DNA of 23,978 nt from the NCBI GenBank assembly GCA_038249115.1, contig JBBRWQ010000053.1, forward strand, positions 1 to 23,978. Reading direction: 5' to 3'. Below the pieces are notes generated by a model. It worked only from the letters and a program-made list of their open reading frames with translations. It had not been told where the DNA came from and did not search any database. How positions within the stretch are numbered: the stretch's first letter is position 1; every line of letters begins with the position of its first letter. Positions 8,454 to 16,226 of this stretch are shown one piece after another. Source of the DNA: UBA4719 sp038249115. GTDB lineage: Bacteria > Actinomycetota > Actinomycetes > Actinomycetales > Dermatophilaceae. A program made the translations under genes and the position numbers.

Positions 8454-9137
8454 TCAGGGGTTCTCGAACTTGTAGCCCAGACCACGCACGGTGACGATGA
8501 ACCGCGGGTTCGGCGGGTCAGGCTCAACCTTGGCTCGCAGACGCTTGACGTGGACATCCAGCGTCTTGGTGTCACCGACGTAATCGCTGCCCCACACCCG
8601 GTCGATCAGCTGGATCCGGGTCAGCACCCTGCCGGAGTTGCGCAGCAGCATCTCGAGGAGCTCGAACTCCTTGAGCGGCAAAGAGACGGGCTCCCCCGTG
8701 ATGGTGACCGTATGCCGCTCGACGTCCATCCGCACCGGGCCCGACTCGAGCGTCGCCGGCAACAGCCCCTCAGGCTCCTGACCGCGACGAAGAACCGCCT
8801 TGATCCGGGCGAGCAGCTCGCGGCTCGAGTAGGGCTTGGTGACATAGTCGTCCGCCCCGATCTCGAGACCCACGACCTTGTCGATCTCGCTGTCCTTGGC
8901 GGTCAGCATGATCACCGGCACGGACGAGCGCTGCCGCAGTGCCCGGCATACGTCCATGCCTGACAGTCCTGGCAGCATCAGGTCGAGCAGCACCAGGTCC
9001 GCACCGTCGCGGTCGAAGTTCACCAGCGCCGACGGCCCGGTCGCGGCCACGGCCACCTCATAGCCCTCCTTGCGCAGCAGGTAGGACAACGGGTCGGAAA
9101 AGGACTCCTCGTCCTCGACCAGCAGGATGCGCGTCAC
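8454..9137 (-). CDS. regX3: Phosphate-responsive two-component response regulator RegX3/PhoP type
   Basis: This 227-residue OmpR/PhoB-class regulator is the DNA-binding partner of SenX3 in phosphate-limitation control. Its receiver domain has the acidic pair E8/D9, phospho-acceptor D52 in VLLDLMLPG, T79, K101 in YVTKPY and the typical alpha4-beta5-alpha5 face. The winged-helix domain (about 125-227) includes PLKEFELLEMLLRNSGRVLTR, a DVHVKRLRAK recognition helix and TVRGLGYKF. The GTG start overlaps the senX3 stop as GTGA, so the two are translationally coupled. The gene ends 37 bp from the convergent LpqE-like gene. Confidence 0.95.
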   Translation of the reverse strand: MTRILLVEDEESFSDPLSYLLRKEGYEVAVAATGPSALVNFDRDGADLVLLDLMLPGLSGMDVCRALRQRSSVPVIMLTAKDSEIDKVVGLEIGADDYVTKPYSSRELLARIKAVLRRGQEPEGLLPATLESGPVRMDVERHTVTITGEPVSLPLKEFELLEMLLRNSGRVLTRIQLIDRVWGSDYVGDTKTLDVHVKRLRAKVEPDPPNPRFIVTVRGLGYKFENP

Positions 9138-10342
9138 CGGGTCACCTCTCGCGTGCGGTGGTCAGGGTTGGGAATCTCCGACAGGCCGGCTGGTATGACG
9201 TGGGACGTGTCCTCGGCCGCGGGAGCCTCCGGCAGCCGCATCGTGAACGTCGAGCCGTGGCCCTCCTCGCTCCAGACCGTGACCTCGCCGCCGTGGTTGG
9301 CACAGATGTGCTTGACGATGGCCAGGCCCAGACCGGTGCCTCCGGTATCTCGGGACCGGGCGGCATCGATGCGATAGAACCGCTCGAAGATCCGCGCCTG
9401 CTCGCTCTGATGGATTCCGTGGCCCTGGTCGGTCACCGCGATCTCCACCAGGCCCTCCTCGGAACGCACGCTGACCGCGACCCGGGTGCCGGACTCGGAG
9501 TAGTGGATGGCGTTGCCGACGAGGTTCCGGATGGCGGTGGTGAGCAGGTCAGCGTCGCCGAACACATAAGCGCCGGATGTCAGCGCCGTCACGATGTCGA
9601 CATCTCGGGACTCGGCCACCAACCGGGACTGCTCGATGGCCGCGGTGGCCGCCGAACCGACGTCAACCAGCTCGGGCTCGTGCAGGGTGTCGGCGACCTG
9701 AAGTCGAGACAGGTCCACGATCTCCTGGACCAGACTGGTGAGGCGCGTGCTCTCCACCTGCATCCGTCGGGCGAACCGCGCCACCGCCTCGGGATCGTCC
9801 TTGGCTTCCAGGACTGCCTCGGCGAGCAGGGCGAGACCGCCAACGGGTGTCTTGAGCTCGTGGCTGACGTTGACGACGAAGTCGCGACGGACCTCCTCGA
9901 CCCGACGGGCCTTGGTGCGGTCGTCGACGAGCAGGAGAACGAACGCGCTGCCCAGCGGAGCCACCCGCGCGCCGACGGTCATCCGGCCACGGCCCAGCGG
10001 ACCACGGGGTAGATCCAGCTCAACCTCCCTGATCTCGCCGTCACGCCTGACCTGCCGGGCCAGATTGCGGAGCTCGTCGTGGATCAGGTTGTCCTCACGA
10101 ACCAGGCCGTACGACACAGCCCACGGGCTGCTGCTCACCACCGCATCGGCAGCATCGAGCACGATCGCCCCAGAGCGCAGAACGGCAAGGACGGCAGACA
10201 CGCCGGCCGGAAGCGCGTGGGGATCCGGAGGCTGCATCTGACTGTGCTGCGAACGGTCGGACAGGCGGACCGAAGCCACGGAGACGGCACCGATCGCCAG
10301 GCCGAGTAGTCCGCCGAGAATTGCCTCAATCGTGGGATCCAC
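9134..10342 (-). CDS. senX3: Sensor histidine kinase SenX3 type
   Basis: This is the membrane sensor kinase that phosphorylates RegX3. I start it at GTG 10342 (VDPTIEAILGG, 402 residues) because TACCCT lies exactly 7 nt upstream; open-frame starts at 10372 (ATG) and 10402 lack a ribosome binding site. Only one clear N-terminal membrane helix is visible (residues 6-25). A PAS-like region follows (about 48-140), then the H-box FVVNVSHELKTP with H161, the N-box NAIHYS, G1 DQGHGI and G2 TGGTGLGLAIVKH. Mycobacterial SenX3 has two helices, so the periplasmic part here is minimal or absent. It is divergent from phoU, with PHO-box-like repeats between them. Confidence 0.93.
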   Translation of the reverse strand: MDPTIEAILGGLLGLAIGAVSVASVRLSDRSQHSQMQPPDPHALPAGVSAVLAVLRSGAIVLDAADAVVSSSPWAVSYGLVREDNLIHDELRNLARQVRRDGEIREVELDLPRGPLGRGRMTVGARVAPLGSAFVLLLVDDRTKARRVEEVRRDFVVNVSHELKTPVGGLALLAEAVLEAKDDPEAVARFARRMQVESTRLTSLVQEIVDLSRLQVADTLHEPELVDVGSAATAAIEQSRLVAESRDVDIVTALTSGAYVFGDADLLTTAIRNLVGNAIHYSESGTRVAVSVRSEEGLVEIAVTDQGHGIHQSEQARIFERFYRIDAARSRDTGGTGLGLAIVKHICANHGGEVTVWSEEGHGSTFTMRLPEAPAAEDTSHVIPAGLSEIPNPDHRTREVTR

Positions 10343-10349
10343 AACACTC

Positions 10350-10355
10350 AGGGTA
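10350..10355 (-). promoter_or_regulatory. -10 box for senX3, leaderless layout
   Basis: Minus-strand TACCCT followed by 7 nt (GAGTGTT) and the GTG chosen as senX3 start. It supports the shorter start over the upstream ATG. Confidence 0.5.
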
Positions 10356-10413
10356 CTGACGGCCGGTCCCATTTTCGGACCATAAGCCCCATCCGGGCGC
10401 ACGGCCCCCTACT

Positions 10414-10446
10414 GTTCACCTCAACGCCGAAGACCGTTCACCGTGG
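10414..10446 (+). promoter_or_regulatory. PHO-box-like direct repeats between senX3 and phoU
   Basis: GTTCACC occurs at 10414-10420 and again at 10436-10442. They are exactly 22 bp apart, i.e. two 11-bp units with a degenerate unit between. Actinobacterial PhoP and RegX3 bind tandem 11-bp units of this kind. The second copy overlaps the expected -35 of a possible phoU promoter whose -10 would be TAGACA at 10461-10466. The site lies between the divergent senX3 and phoU genes, so autoregulation and phoU control are both plausible. Confidence 0.7.
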
Positions 10447-10518
10447 GGTGCGACCTTCGGTAGACACGCGGGCGCTGCGTGCCCGGCATACACGCGTCCC
10501 GAAGACCAGAGGGGAACC

Positions 10519-11190
10519 ATGCGCAACACCTTCCATGAGGACCTGGACAAGATCTCCGACCAGCTGGTCGAGATGACCCGACTTGCCGGGTCGGCCATGT
10601 CGCGAGCTACCACCGCGCTGCTGGACGCCGACCTGCACCTGGCCGAGACGGTCATCGCCGCGGACGAGCAGATCGACGCGCTGCGCAAAGATCTCGACGA
10701 CCACGCCATCGACCTGCTGGCGCGTCAGCAGCCGGTGGCCACGGACCTGCGCATGGTCGTCACCGCGATGCGGATGAGCTCCGACCTCGAGCGGATGGGC
10801 GACCTCGCCCGGCATGTCGCCAAGGTGGCCCGGCTGAGGTACCCGAAGTCCGCGATCCCCCCGGTGATGCGCTCCACCGTCCTGGAGATGGGCCAGGTGG
10901 CCGCACGGATCGTGGCCAAGACCGGGTCGGTCATCGCCGGCAAGGACATCGAGTCGGCGCTCGCCCTCGAGCGCGACGACGACGAGATGGACCGCCTCCA
11001 CCGGGACATCTTCAACATGCTGATGGACGACAAGTGGACGGCCGGCACCGAGGCGGCGGTCGACGCGACACTGATCAGCCGCTATTACGAGCGGTTCGCC
11101 GACCATGCCGTATCGGTGGCGCGCCGGGTCGTCTACCTGGTCACCGGCGAGTGGCAGCCCGACTACGCGCTGGACAACGAAGAGGAGTAG
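10519..11190 (+). CDS. phoU: Phosphate signalling regulator PhoU
   Basis: This 223-residue PhoU (PhoY in mycobacteria) is a peripheral protein that links the Pst phosphate transporter to the sensor kinase and keeps signalling off when phosphate is plentiful. It has the two tandem three-helix PhoU repeats. The first includes MRNTFHEDLDKISDQLVEM and DLRMVVTAMRMSSDLERMGDLARHVA. The second includes DDEMDRLHRDIF and DATLISRYYERFADHAVSVARRVVYLVTGE. The paired E/DxxxD metal-cluster motifs (DLERMGD, YYERFAD) are intact. AGAGGGGA lies a few nt before ATG 10519. It is divergent from senX3-regX3, the arrangement known for Streptomyces phoU and phoRP. No pst genes lie in the window. Confidence 0.96.
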   Translation: MRNTFHEDLDKISDQLVEMTRLAGSAMSRATTALLDADLHLAETVIAADEQIDALRKDLDDHAIDLLARQQPVATDLRMVVTAMRMSSDLERMGDLARHVAKVARLRYPKSAIPPVMRSTVLEMGQVAARIVAKTGSVIAGKDIESALALERDDDEMDRLHRDIFNMLMDDKWTAGTEAAVDATLISRYYERFADHAVSVARRVVYLVTGEWQPDYALDNEEE

Positions 11191-11253
11191 CCCGCCGGGA
11201 TCGGCGACCGTGACCGGCGACAGCCGCGACGGCGGCCTCGGCTATCGGGCGGA

Positions 11254-12009
11254 TCAGCGGCCTTGGTTGGCGACAGCCGCAGCCGCGGCCTTGGCGGCCT
11301 CCGGGTCGAGGTACTCCCCGCCCACGATGAGCGGCTTGAGGTTGTCGTCGAGGTGGTAGATGAGCGGCATACCGGTGGGGATGTTGAGTCCTGAGATGGC
11401 CTCGTCACTGATGCCATCAAGATGCTTGACGATCCCGCGCAGGCTGTTTCCGTGGGCGGCGACCAGGACGGTCAGGCCGGCACGCAGGTCGGGCACGATT
11501 GCGCTCTCCCAGTAGGGCAGCATCCGGGCGATGACGTCCTTGAGGCACTCAGTGGCCGGCGGGCCACCCTCGATGTCGGCATATCGCGGGTCGTGGGCCT
11601 GGCTGAACTCGTCATCGACGGGCTGCGGCGGCGGCGGGACGTCGAAGGACCGGCGCCAGGTCATGAAGAGCGTCTCGCCGTACTCCGTGAGGGTCTGCTT
11701 CTTGTTCTTGCCCTGCAGCGCTCCGTAGTGCCGCTCGTTCAGCCGCCACGAACGTTTCACCGGGATCCAGTGACGGTCGGCAGCATCCAGGGAGATGTTG
11801 GCTGTGTTGATGGCACGACGTTGCAGCGAGGTGTGCACGACGTCGGGGAGCAGGCCGGCATCCTTGAGCTGCTGGCCTCCGCGCAGGGCCTCGGCCCGTC
11901 CCTTGTCGGTCAGGTCGACATCGACCCAGCCGGTGAACAGGTTCTTGGCGTTCCACTCACTCTCGCCATGACGCAGGAGAATGAGCGTGAAAGGTGCGGA
12001 AGCGTTCAT
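11254..12009 (-). CDS. gpmA: 2,3-bisphosphoglycerate-dependent phosphoglycerate mutase
   Basis: This 251-residue glycolytic enzyme interconverts 3- and 2-phosphoglycerate through a phosphohistidine. The histidine-phosphatase motif LLRHGESEWN carries H14. Other family blocks are FTGWVDVDLTDKG, HTSLQRRAINTA, WRLNERHYGALQGKNK, and the second catalytic histidine in VLVAAHGNSLRG. It ends in an Ala-rich tail. It starts 2 nt after the YbjN stop, so it belongs to the mshA-ybjN-gpmA run, as in mycobacteria. A TAGACT 7 nt before the ATG could also give a separate leaderless transcript. It is convergent with phoU over 63 bp, where I see no convincing terminator. Confidence 0.97.
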   Translation of the reverse strand: MNASAPFTLILLRHGESEWNAKNLFTGWVDVDLTDKGRAEALRGGQQLKDAGLLPDVVHTSLQRRAINTANISLDAADRHWIPVKRSWRLNERHYGALQGKNKKQTLTEYGETLFMTWRRSFDVPPPPQPVDDEFSQAHDPRYADIEGGPPATECLKDVIARMLPYWESAIVPDLRAGLTVLVAAHGNSLRGIVKHLDGISDEAISGLNIPTGMPLIYHLDDNLKPLIVGGEYLDPEAAKAAAAAVANQGR

Positions 12010-12011
12010 GC

Positions 12012-12563
12012 CTACGAGTCTATTTGCTCGTCCTGACCGGGCTCGAGCAGGTGGCGGAAGGCCTCGAGGTTGCGGGTGGACTCACCTCGCGCGTTGCGCC
12101 AGGCCCACTCCTTCTTCATCGACTCCAGGAAGCCCATCGCCAGCAGCTCGTTGAACGCGCCGTCGGCAGCCTCCAGGACGACGCCGAAGATCTGATCCAG
12201 GTATGCCGCGTTTGCGGCTTCCAGCGGGACGCGCCCGGTCACGTAGACGTCACCGGACTTGTCGATGGCGTACGCGAGGCCGGGCAGCTTGAGGTTGCGG
12301 CGCAGCAGGTAAGCATAGACGGCCTCATGGTTCTCGTCGGGGTTGCGCACGACGAACGCTGAGAGCGACAAAGAGGTGTCGCTGACGACGAGGGAGCACG
12401 CCGTGGTGAGCCTCTTCTCGCCCGGGAGCGTGACGACCATCTCCCCCGGGCGCCGGCCTGGCTCCCACTCGATGCCGGCCTCGTCAAGGAAACGACACAC
12501 CGACACCAGGACGGCCTCGCTGGAGCCCGGACCGTCACTGGTGTTCGGAGCATCTGTGGTCAC
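12012..12563 (-). CDS. YbjN domain-containing protein
   Basis: This 183-residue protein resembles the YbjN family (mycobacterial Rv0487 type), which has a type III secretion chaperone-like alpha/beta fold but no settled function. Recognisable parts are VLVSVCRFLDEAGIEWE, GEMVVTLPGEKRLTTACSLVV, YLLRRNLKLPGLAYAIDKSGDVYVTGRVPLEA and an acidic C-terminus. There is no signal peptide or membrane helix. The GTG start overlaps the mshA stop as GTGA, and its stop lies 2 nt before gpmA. The coupling to mshA is conserved across actinobacteria, suggesting a role linked to mycothiol or central metabolism, but that is inference. Confidence 0.88.
   Translation of the reverse strand: MTTDAPNTSDGPGSSEAVLVSVCRFLDEAGIEWEPGRRPGEMVVTLPGEKRLTTACSLVVSDTSLSLSAFVVRNPDENHEAVYAYLLRRNLKLPGLAYAIDKSGDVYVTGRVPLEAANAAYLDQIFGVVLEAADGAFNELLAMGFLESMKKEWAWRNARGESTRNLEAFRHLLEPGQDEQIDS
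12017..12022 (-). promoter_or_regulatory. Possible internal -10 box for gpmA, leaderless layout
   Basis: Minus-strand TAGACT lies inside the last codons of the YbjN gene, exactly 7 nt before the gpmA ATG. It could give gpmA its own transcript in addition to the operon. The last codons happen to include the only A/T-rich stretch here, so chance is possible. Confidence 0.35.
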
Positions 12564-13870
12564 TGGCTCAACACGTCCGGGACGATGCTGAGATGCGGGG
12601 CAGTCTCTTCCGGAGGGGGGGTTGTTCGGACGGCCGTGGCCTCGCTGTAGACCTCAAGCAGCCGGTCGGTCGTTGCCGCCCAGCTGAACTGCGATGCGTG
12701 CTGAACAGCCTTACGGCTCAACAGCATTCGACGATCGGGGTCGTCGAGCAGAGCCTCAAGACCTGCACCCCAGTCGGCCGTTTCGTGACCCTGGATGAGC
12801 AGGCCTGCATCGCCCACGGCAAAGGGCAGACCCCCGACGGCAGCAGCGACGACCGGAGTCCCGCACGCCTGGGCCTCGACGGCAACCAGGCCGAACGACT
12901 CGCTGTATGAGGGGATGGCAACCAGGTCGGCAGCGCGGTACCACCGAGCCAGGGTGGCGCGATCGACCGGGGGCACAAAGCGCACCTGGGCGTCGATGCC
13001 CAGCTGCCGGGCCAGGTCGTGCAGCGCTCGAGGCTTGCTCAGGCCGGAGCCGCTGGGGCCACCGAGAACGACCACCACCAGTCTCTGGCGCAGCTCGGGT
13101 CGCCTCGCGAGCATCTCAGCCGCTGCCTTGAGCAACACGTCGGGAGCCTTGAGCGGCTGGATCCGGCCCACAAAGAGCAGCACCCGGGCGTCGAGGGGGA
13201 GACCCACCTGGGCACGGGCGGCGGCCATGTCCCCCGGCGTGAACAGCTCGAGGTCCACACCCGGCGATACGACACGCACCTTGCGGTGGTCGGCGGCATA
13301 GAGGTCGATGAGCTCACCGGCTTCACCCGTGGTGTTGGCCACGAGTCGGTCAGCGACCTCGACGACCTGGCTCTCGCCGATCTCGCGACCGAGCGGCTCG
13401 GGAGTATCGCCCTGAGCCAGCTCGGCATTCTTGACGCGAGCCATCGTGTGCATGGTGTGCACCAGGGGCACGTGCCAACGGTCTGCCGCCAACCAGCCCA
13501 CCTGTCCGGACAGCCAGTAGTGAGAGTGGATCAGGTCGTACCAGCCCTCGGGGCGAGCCGCCTCAGCGTGCATGACGCCCTGGGCGAAGGCACAGAGCTG
13601 ACCGGGAAGGTCCTCCTTGGCCAGTCCCTCGAACGGCCCGGCGACGATGTTTCGGACGTGGACCCCGGGCGCCAGCTCGGACTGGCTCGGCAGATCACCA
13701 GCGGTCATCCGGGTGAAGATCTCGACCTCGATGCCCCGCTCCGCGAGCTGTTTGGAGACCTCAGCGACGTAGACGTTGAGCCCGCCCGCGTCGCCGGTTC
13801 CGGGCTGCTCGAGCGGCGACGTGTGGACGCTCAGCATGGCAATCCGGCGCAGCTTTGGAACTGACGACAC
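12560..13870 (-). CDS. mshA: D-inositol-3-phosphate glycosyltransferase MshA
   Basis: This GT4 (GT-B fold) enzyme moves GlcNAc from UDP-GlcNAc to 1D-myo-inositol 3-phosphate, the first step of mycothiol synthesis. I start it at GTG 13870 (436 residues) because AGGAGG lies 5 nt upstream. The further upstream GTG at 13894 places that site inside the coding region. Diagnostic parts are the N-terminal HTSPLEQPGTGDAGGLNVYV with the glycine loop, HSHYWLSGQVGWLA, LLFVGRIQPLKAPDVLL, and the donor-binding SYSESFGLVAVEAQACGTPV with the EX7E motif. It overlaps the next gene by 4 nt. Presence of mshA supports an actinobacterial host. Confidence 0.96.
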   Translation of the reverse strand: MSSVPKLRRIAMLSVHTSPLEQPGTGDAGGLNVYVAEVSKQLAERGIEVEIFTRMTAGDLPSQSELAPGVHVRNIVAGPFEGLAKEDLPGQLCAFAQGVMHAEAARPEGWYDLIHSHYWLSGQVGWLAADRWHVPLVHTMHTMARVKNAELAQGDTPEPLGREIGESQVVEVADRLVANTTGEAGELIDLYAADHRKVRVVSPGVDLELFTPGDMAAARAQVGLPLDARVLLFVGRIQPLKAPDVLLKAAAEMLARRPELRQRLVVVVLGGPSGSGLSKPRALHDLARQLGIDAQVRFVPPVDRATLARWYRAADLVAIPSYSESFGLVAVEAQACGTPVVAAAVGGLPFAVGDAGLLIQGHETADWGAGLEALLDDPDRRMLLSRKAVQHASQFSWAATTDRLLEVYSEATAVRTTPPPEETAPHLSIVPDVLSQ

Positions 13871-13993
13871 GCGTCCCTCCTCGTCCTTTGGCACGCGTCA
13901 AGTGAGCGCACGTAGTTGTTGGATCTATTGTCGCAACGCCACGGCTCCGTTGCCTATTTCGTCGCACGGGGTCGCCTCGATCCGGGAACGGCA

Positions 13994-13999
13994 TACCCT
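13994..13999 (+). promoter_or_regulatory. -10 box of the methyltransferase-like gene, leaderless layout
   Basis: TACCCT at 13994-13999 is followed by 7 nt and GTG 14007. The box overlaps one copy of the repeated octamer CGGCATAC (13989-13996). Confidence 0.5.
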
Positions 14000-14006
14000 G
14001 CGGTCT

Positions 14007-14804
14007 GTGGCATCCAGACGCCCGGTCGGCAACATCACGCGCGGCACGACCAACCCCAACCGGCTGCGCCGCGTCGACCGTTGGCTGGTCGGGCCACAGG
14101 GATTCCGGCTGCGACGAGCACTCGACCCACCGGTCGTGGTGGATCTCGGGTATGGCGCGTCGCCGGTCACCACCGTGGAGCTGCACGATCGCCTGCGCAA
14201 GCTACGGGCTGGCACGCGCGTGATCGGGATCGAGATTGACCCTCAGCGGGTGCTCGCAGCCAAAAGCCTTGAACGAGAGGGTCTTTCGTTCCGGCTTGGC
14301 GGTTTCGAGGTCCCCCTCGATGGTGGCTTTCGTCCGACCATCGTGCGCGCGTTCAACGTGCTCAGGCAGTACGACGAGAGCGAGGTCGCTGCGGCGTGGC
14401 AGACGGTGCGCCTCCGACTGGCCCCCGGCGGGCTCCTGGTCGACGGCACCTGCGATGAGCTCGGCCGACGCAGCACCTGGGTGGCAGTGGACGCGAGCGG
14501 GCCTGTGTCGTTGTCGCTGTCGATGCGGCTGGTCGACCTGCAACGTCCCTCAGACATCGCCGAGCGACTGCCCAAGGCGCTGATCCACCGCAACGTCAGC
14601 GGCGAGCCGGTCCACGCCTACCTGGCGGCGCTGGACGACTCCTGGGCCCGGCAGGCGCCGCATGCGGCATACGGGGTGCGGCAGCGGTTCATGGCCTGCG
14701 CAGCGGCGATCCAGGAACAGGGCTGGCCGTTGCTGGACGGAGCCTCGCGGTGGCGTCTGGGAGAGATCACCGTCGCCTGGTCAGCGGTGCAGCCCCTCCA
14801 CTGA
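14007..14804 (+). CDS. Class I SAM-dependent methyltransferase-like protein
   Basis: GTG 14007 gives 265 residues. VVVDLGYGASPVTTVELHDRL looks like the SAM-binding motif I of a Rossmann methyltransferase, with an acidic residue in GIEIDPQRV at the end of strand 2. Further strands appear as IVRAFNVLRQYDESEVAAAW and LAPGGLLVDGTCDE, a usual post-motif region. The C-terminal half shows no motif I can name. The substrate is unknown. The gene is divergent from mshA, sharing a 136-bp region, and converges on the DUF2516 gene. The long upstream extension of the open frame overlaps mshA and is not credible. Confidence 0.8.
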   Translation: MASRRPVGNITRGTTNPNRLRRVDRWLVGPQGFRLRRALDPPVVVDLGYGASPVTTVELHDRLRKLRAGTRVIGIEIDPQRVLAAKSLEREGLSFRLGGFEVPLDGGFRPTIVRAFNVLRQYDESEVAAAWQTVRLRLAPGGLLVDGTCDELGRRSTWVAVDASGPVSLSLSMRLVDLQRPSDIAERLPKALIHRNVSGEPVHAYLAALDDSWARQAPHAAYGVRQRFMACAAAIQEQGWPLLDGASRWRLGEITVAWSAVQPLH

Positions 14805-14829
14805 GCAGACCGGGCTGAACCCACGAGCG

Positions 14830-15129
14830 TCAGCGGCCACGCCCCATGACCCGACGCAGCGCGGGGCGGACATCCGCGGCATAGACACCAGCTCCGACCG
14901 CCGCCAGGATCCCTGTCATCGAGAACGGATACGGGAAACTCACGATGGTCAAGGCGACCGCAACCCCGAGTACGGCCAGCCAGATGTTCTTCGACGCCTT
15001 GCCGGCAGCGGTGAAGGCGTCCGGACGGTATCGCAGGGCATCGACGAGACCGAACACCGAAACCCCCATGAGGGCGGCCCAGAAGACGAGCCCGATCAGC
15101 TGCTGGATGCTGCCGAAGATGGTGGACAT
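14830..15129 (-). CDS. DUF2516 family membrane protein
   Basis: This 99-residue protein matches the DUF2516 family: MSTIFGSIQQLIGLVFWAALMGVSVFGLVDALRYRPDAF, a charged linker KASKNIW, a second helix LAVLGVAVALTIVSF and a third hydrophobic segment before a basic end. About three membrane helices are expected. The function is unknown. In mycobacteria the homologue (Rv0476) follows hbhA; here an asparaginase gene lies between them. A TACGCT -10 box 6 nt before the ATG and no ribosome binding site suggest a leaderless transcript. Confidence 0.9.
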   Translation of the reverse strand: MSTIFGSIQQLIGLVFWAALMGVSVFGLVDALRYRPDAFTAAGKASKNIWLAVLGVAVALTIVSFPYPFSMTGILAAVGAGVYAADVRPALRRVMGRGR

Positions 15130-15135
15130 GGGTCA

Positions 15136-15141
15136 AGCGTA
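15136..15141 (-). promoter_or_regulatory. -10 box for the DUF2516 gene, leaderless layout
   Basis: Minus-strand TACGCT, then 6 nt (TGACCC), then the ATG. The box overlaps one arm of the inverted repeat at 15138-15184. Confidence 0.5.
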
Positions 15142-15184
15142 GTGATCAGCCACGGGCCCCCGGGGGGCGCGCTTGGGCACTACG
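15138..15184 (-). terminator. Inverted repeat after the asparaginase gene
   Basis: CGTAGTG at 15138-15144 and CACTACG at 15178-15184 form a perfect 7-bp outer stem around a very GC-rich interior that can itself fold. It starts about 10 nt after the asparaginase stop, so it may be its terminator. One arm covers the -10 of the DUF2516 gene. Confidence 0.45.
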
Positions 15185-15193
15185 GTGACGCGC

Positions 15194-16162
15194 TCAGATC
15201 CCGACGGCGTCGATCGACCCCACCAGGTGGCCGTGGCCGAGCACCGGGGCGTGGGCCATCGTGTCGAAGACGTCGGAGTCGATACCCAGGCGCCGCAACG
15301 CTGCCACCATCACGATCGGTCGCGCACGTTGACCACCGTCTGCGATCTTGAGCGCCACGGCCCGCCCATCGGCCAGCCCGACGGCATAGACGCTCTCGGC
15401 GCCGTCCTTGGCGATCAGTCCGGGGACACCGCGCATCAGTGCCGTGACGTCCCGCCGCGTCCCACCGACGCACTCCGGGAACGCTCGCATGGCGTCCGCA
15501 ACCCTGGCTTCGTTGGTGCCGGCCGGAGCAGCGGCAATTCGAGAGAACGCCCGCGCCAGACCGGTCAAGGACACCGCCATGACAGGAGCGCCACAGCCGT
15601 CAATCCCCGTCGCCGCAACGGGTTCTCCGCTGACATCGGCCAGGGTCTGCTCTATCAGCTGCTGCAACGGGTGCTGCGGGTCGCGATAGGTCGCGGTGTC
15701 CCACCCTGAGGCGACACAGGTCGCGAGCATGGCCGCGTGCTTGCCGGAGCAGTTCTGTGCCAGGGAGCTGGCGGGACGCCCCGCGGCGATCCACGACGTG
15801 CGCTCCGTCTCGTCGTACGGCAGGTCCGGGGTGTTCTGCAGGTCCTGCTCGGTGAGCCCAGCGCGGGCAAGGATCCGCTGGACGTTCTCCAGGTGGAACC
15901 GCTCCCCCGAATGGCTCGCAGCCGCCATCGCGAGCAGCTCGCCGTCCAGGTCGAGGCCAGCCCGAAGCATGGCCAGCGCCTGGATGGGCTTGCTCGAGGA
16001 ACGCGGGAAGATCGGTCCGGCGATATCGCCGATCGCCAGCAGCGTCGAACCATCTGCGTCCAGCGCCACCACGCTGCCGTGATGCACAGACTCCACGAAA
16101 CCGGAGCGAGTGACGTGGGCCACGACGGGTGCGTCATACAGGGGAACTCGCTGCATATTCAC
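15194..16162 (-). CDS. L-asparaginase II (AnsA/PF06089 type)
   Basis: This 322-residue protein belongs to the bacterial asparaginase II family that is distinct from the E. coli enzymes; it would hydrolyse asparagine to aspartate and ammonia. Family blocks are SRSSKPIQALAML near the N-terminus, ASHSGERFH, NCSGKHAAMLA, GIDGCGAPV and ALKIADGGQRARP. No signal peptide is visible, so it is likely cytoplasmic. The start is GTG 16162; a TAGGCT -10 box lies exactly 7 nt upstream and there is no ribosome binding site. ATG 16156 is an alternative. It sits between hbhA and the DUF2516 gene, which are adjacent in mycobacteria, so it has been inserted relative to that order (or lost there). Confidence 0.93.
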   Translation of the reverse strand: MNMQRVPLYDAPVVAHVTRSGFVESVHHGSVVALDADGSTLLAIGDIAGPIFPRSSSKPIQALAMLRAGLDLDGELLAMAAASHSGERFHLENVQRILARAGLTEQDLQNTPDLPYDETERTSWIAAGRPASSLAQNCSGKHAAMLATCVASGWDTATYRDPQHPLQQLIEQTLADVSGEPVAATGIDGCGAPVMAVSLTGLARAFSRIAAAPAGTNEARVADAMRAFPECVGGTRRDVTALMRGVPGLIAKDGAESVYAVGLADGRAVALKIADGGQRARPIVMVAALRRLGIDSDVFDTMAHAPVLGHGHLVGSIDAVGI

Positions 16163-16169
16163 GGCCGCG

Positions 16170-16175
16170 AGCCTA
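16170..16175 (-). promoter_or_regulatory. -10 box for the asparaginase gene, leaderless layout
   Basis: Minus-strand TAGGCT is followed by 7 nt and GTG 16162. The -35 zone would fall in the hairpin arm at 16187-16204. Confidence 0.55.
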
Positions 16176-16186
16176 CGCTCCGACGA

Positions 16187-16226
16187 CAGCGCGGCCGGTG
16201 TCGAGGGATCGACACCGGCCGCGCTG
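16187..16226 (-). terminator. Perfect 18-bp hairpin downstream of the HBHA-like gene
   Basis: Arms at 16187-16204 and 16209-16226 are perfectly complementary over 18 bp around the loop GGGA. It lies about 105 nt downstream of the HBHA-like stop and immediately upstream of the asparaginase promoter. No T-run follows on either strand. Confidence 0.65.

Noticed and set aside
8939..10012. A 357-residue plus-strand open frame opposite senX3 and regX3
   Set aside because: It is entirely antisense to two well-conserved genes and has no recognisable domain or start signal.
11191..11253. A terminator between convergent phoU and gpmA
   Set aside because: Only a 5-bp GCCGC/GCGGC stem and short direct repeats are visible, which is not above what GC-rich DNA shows by chance.
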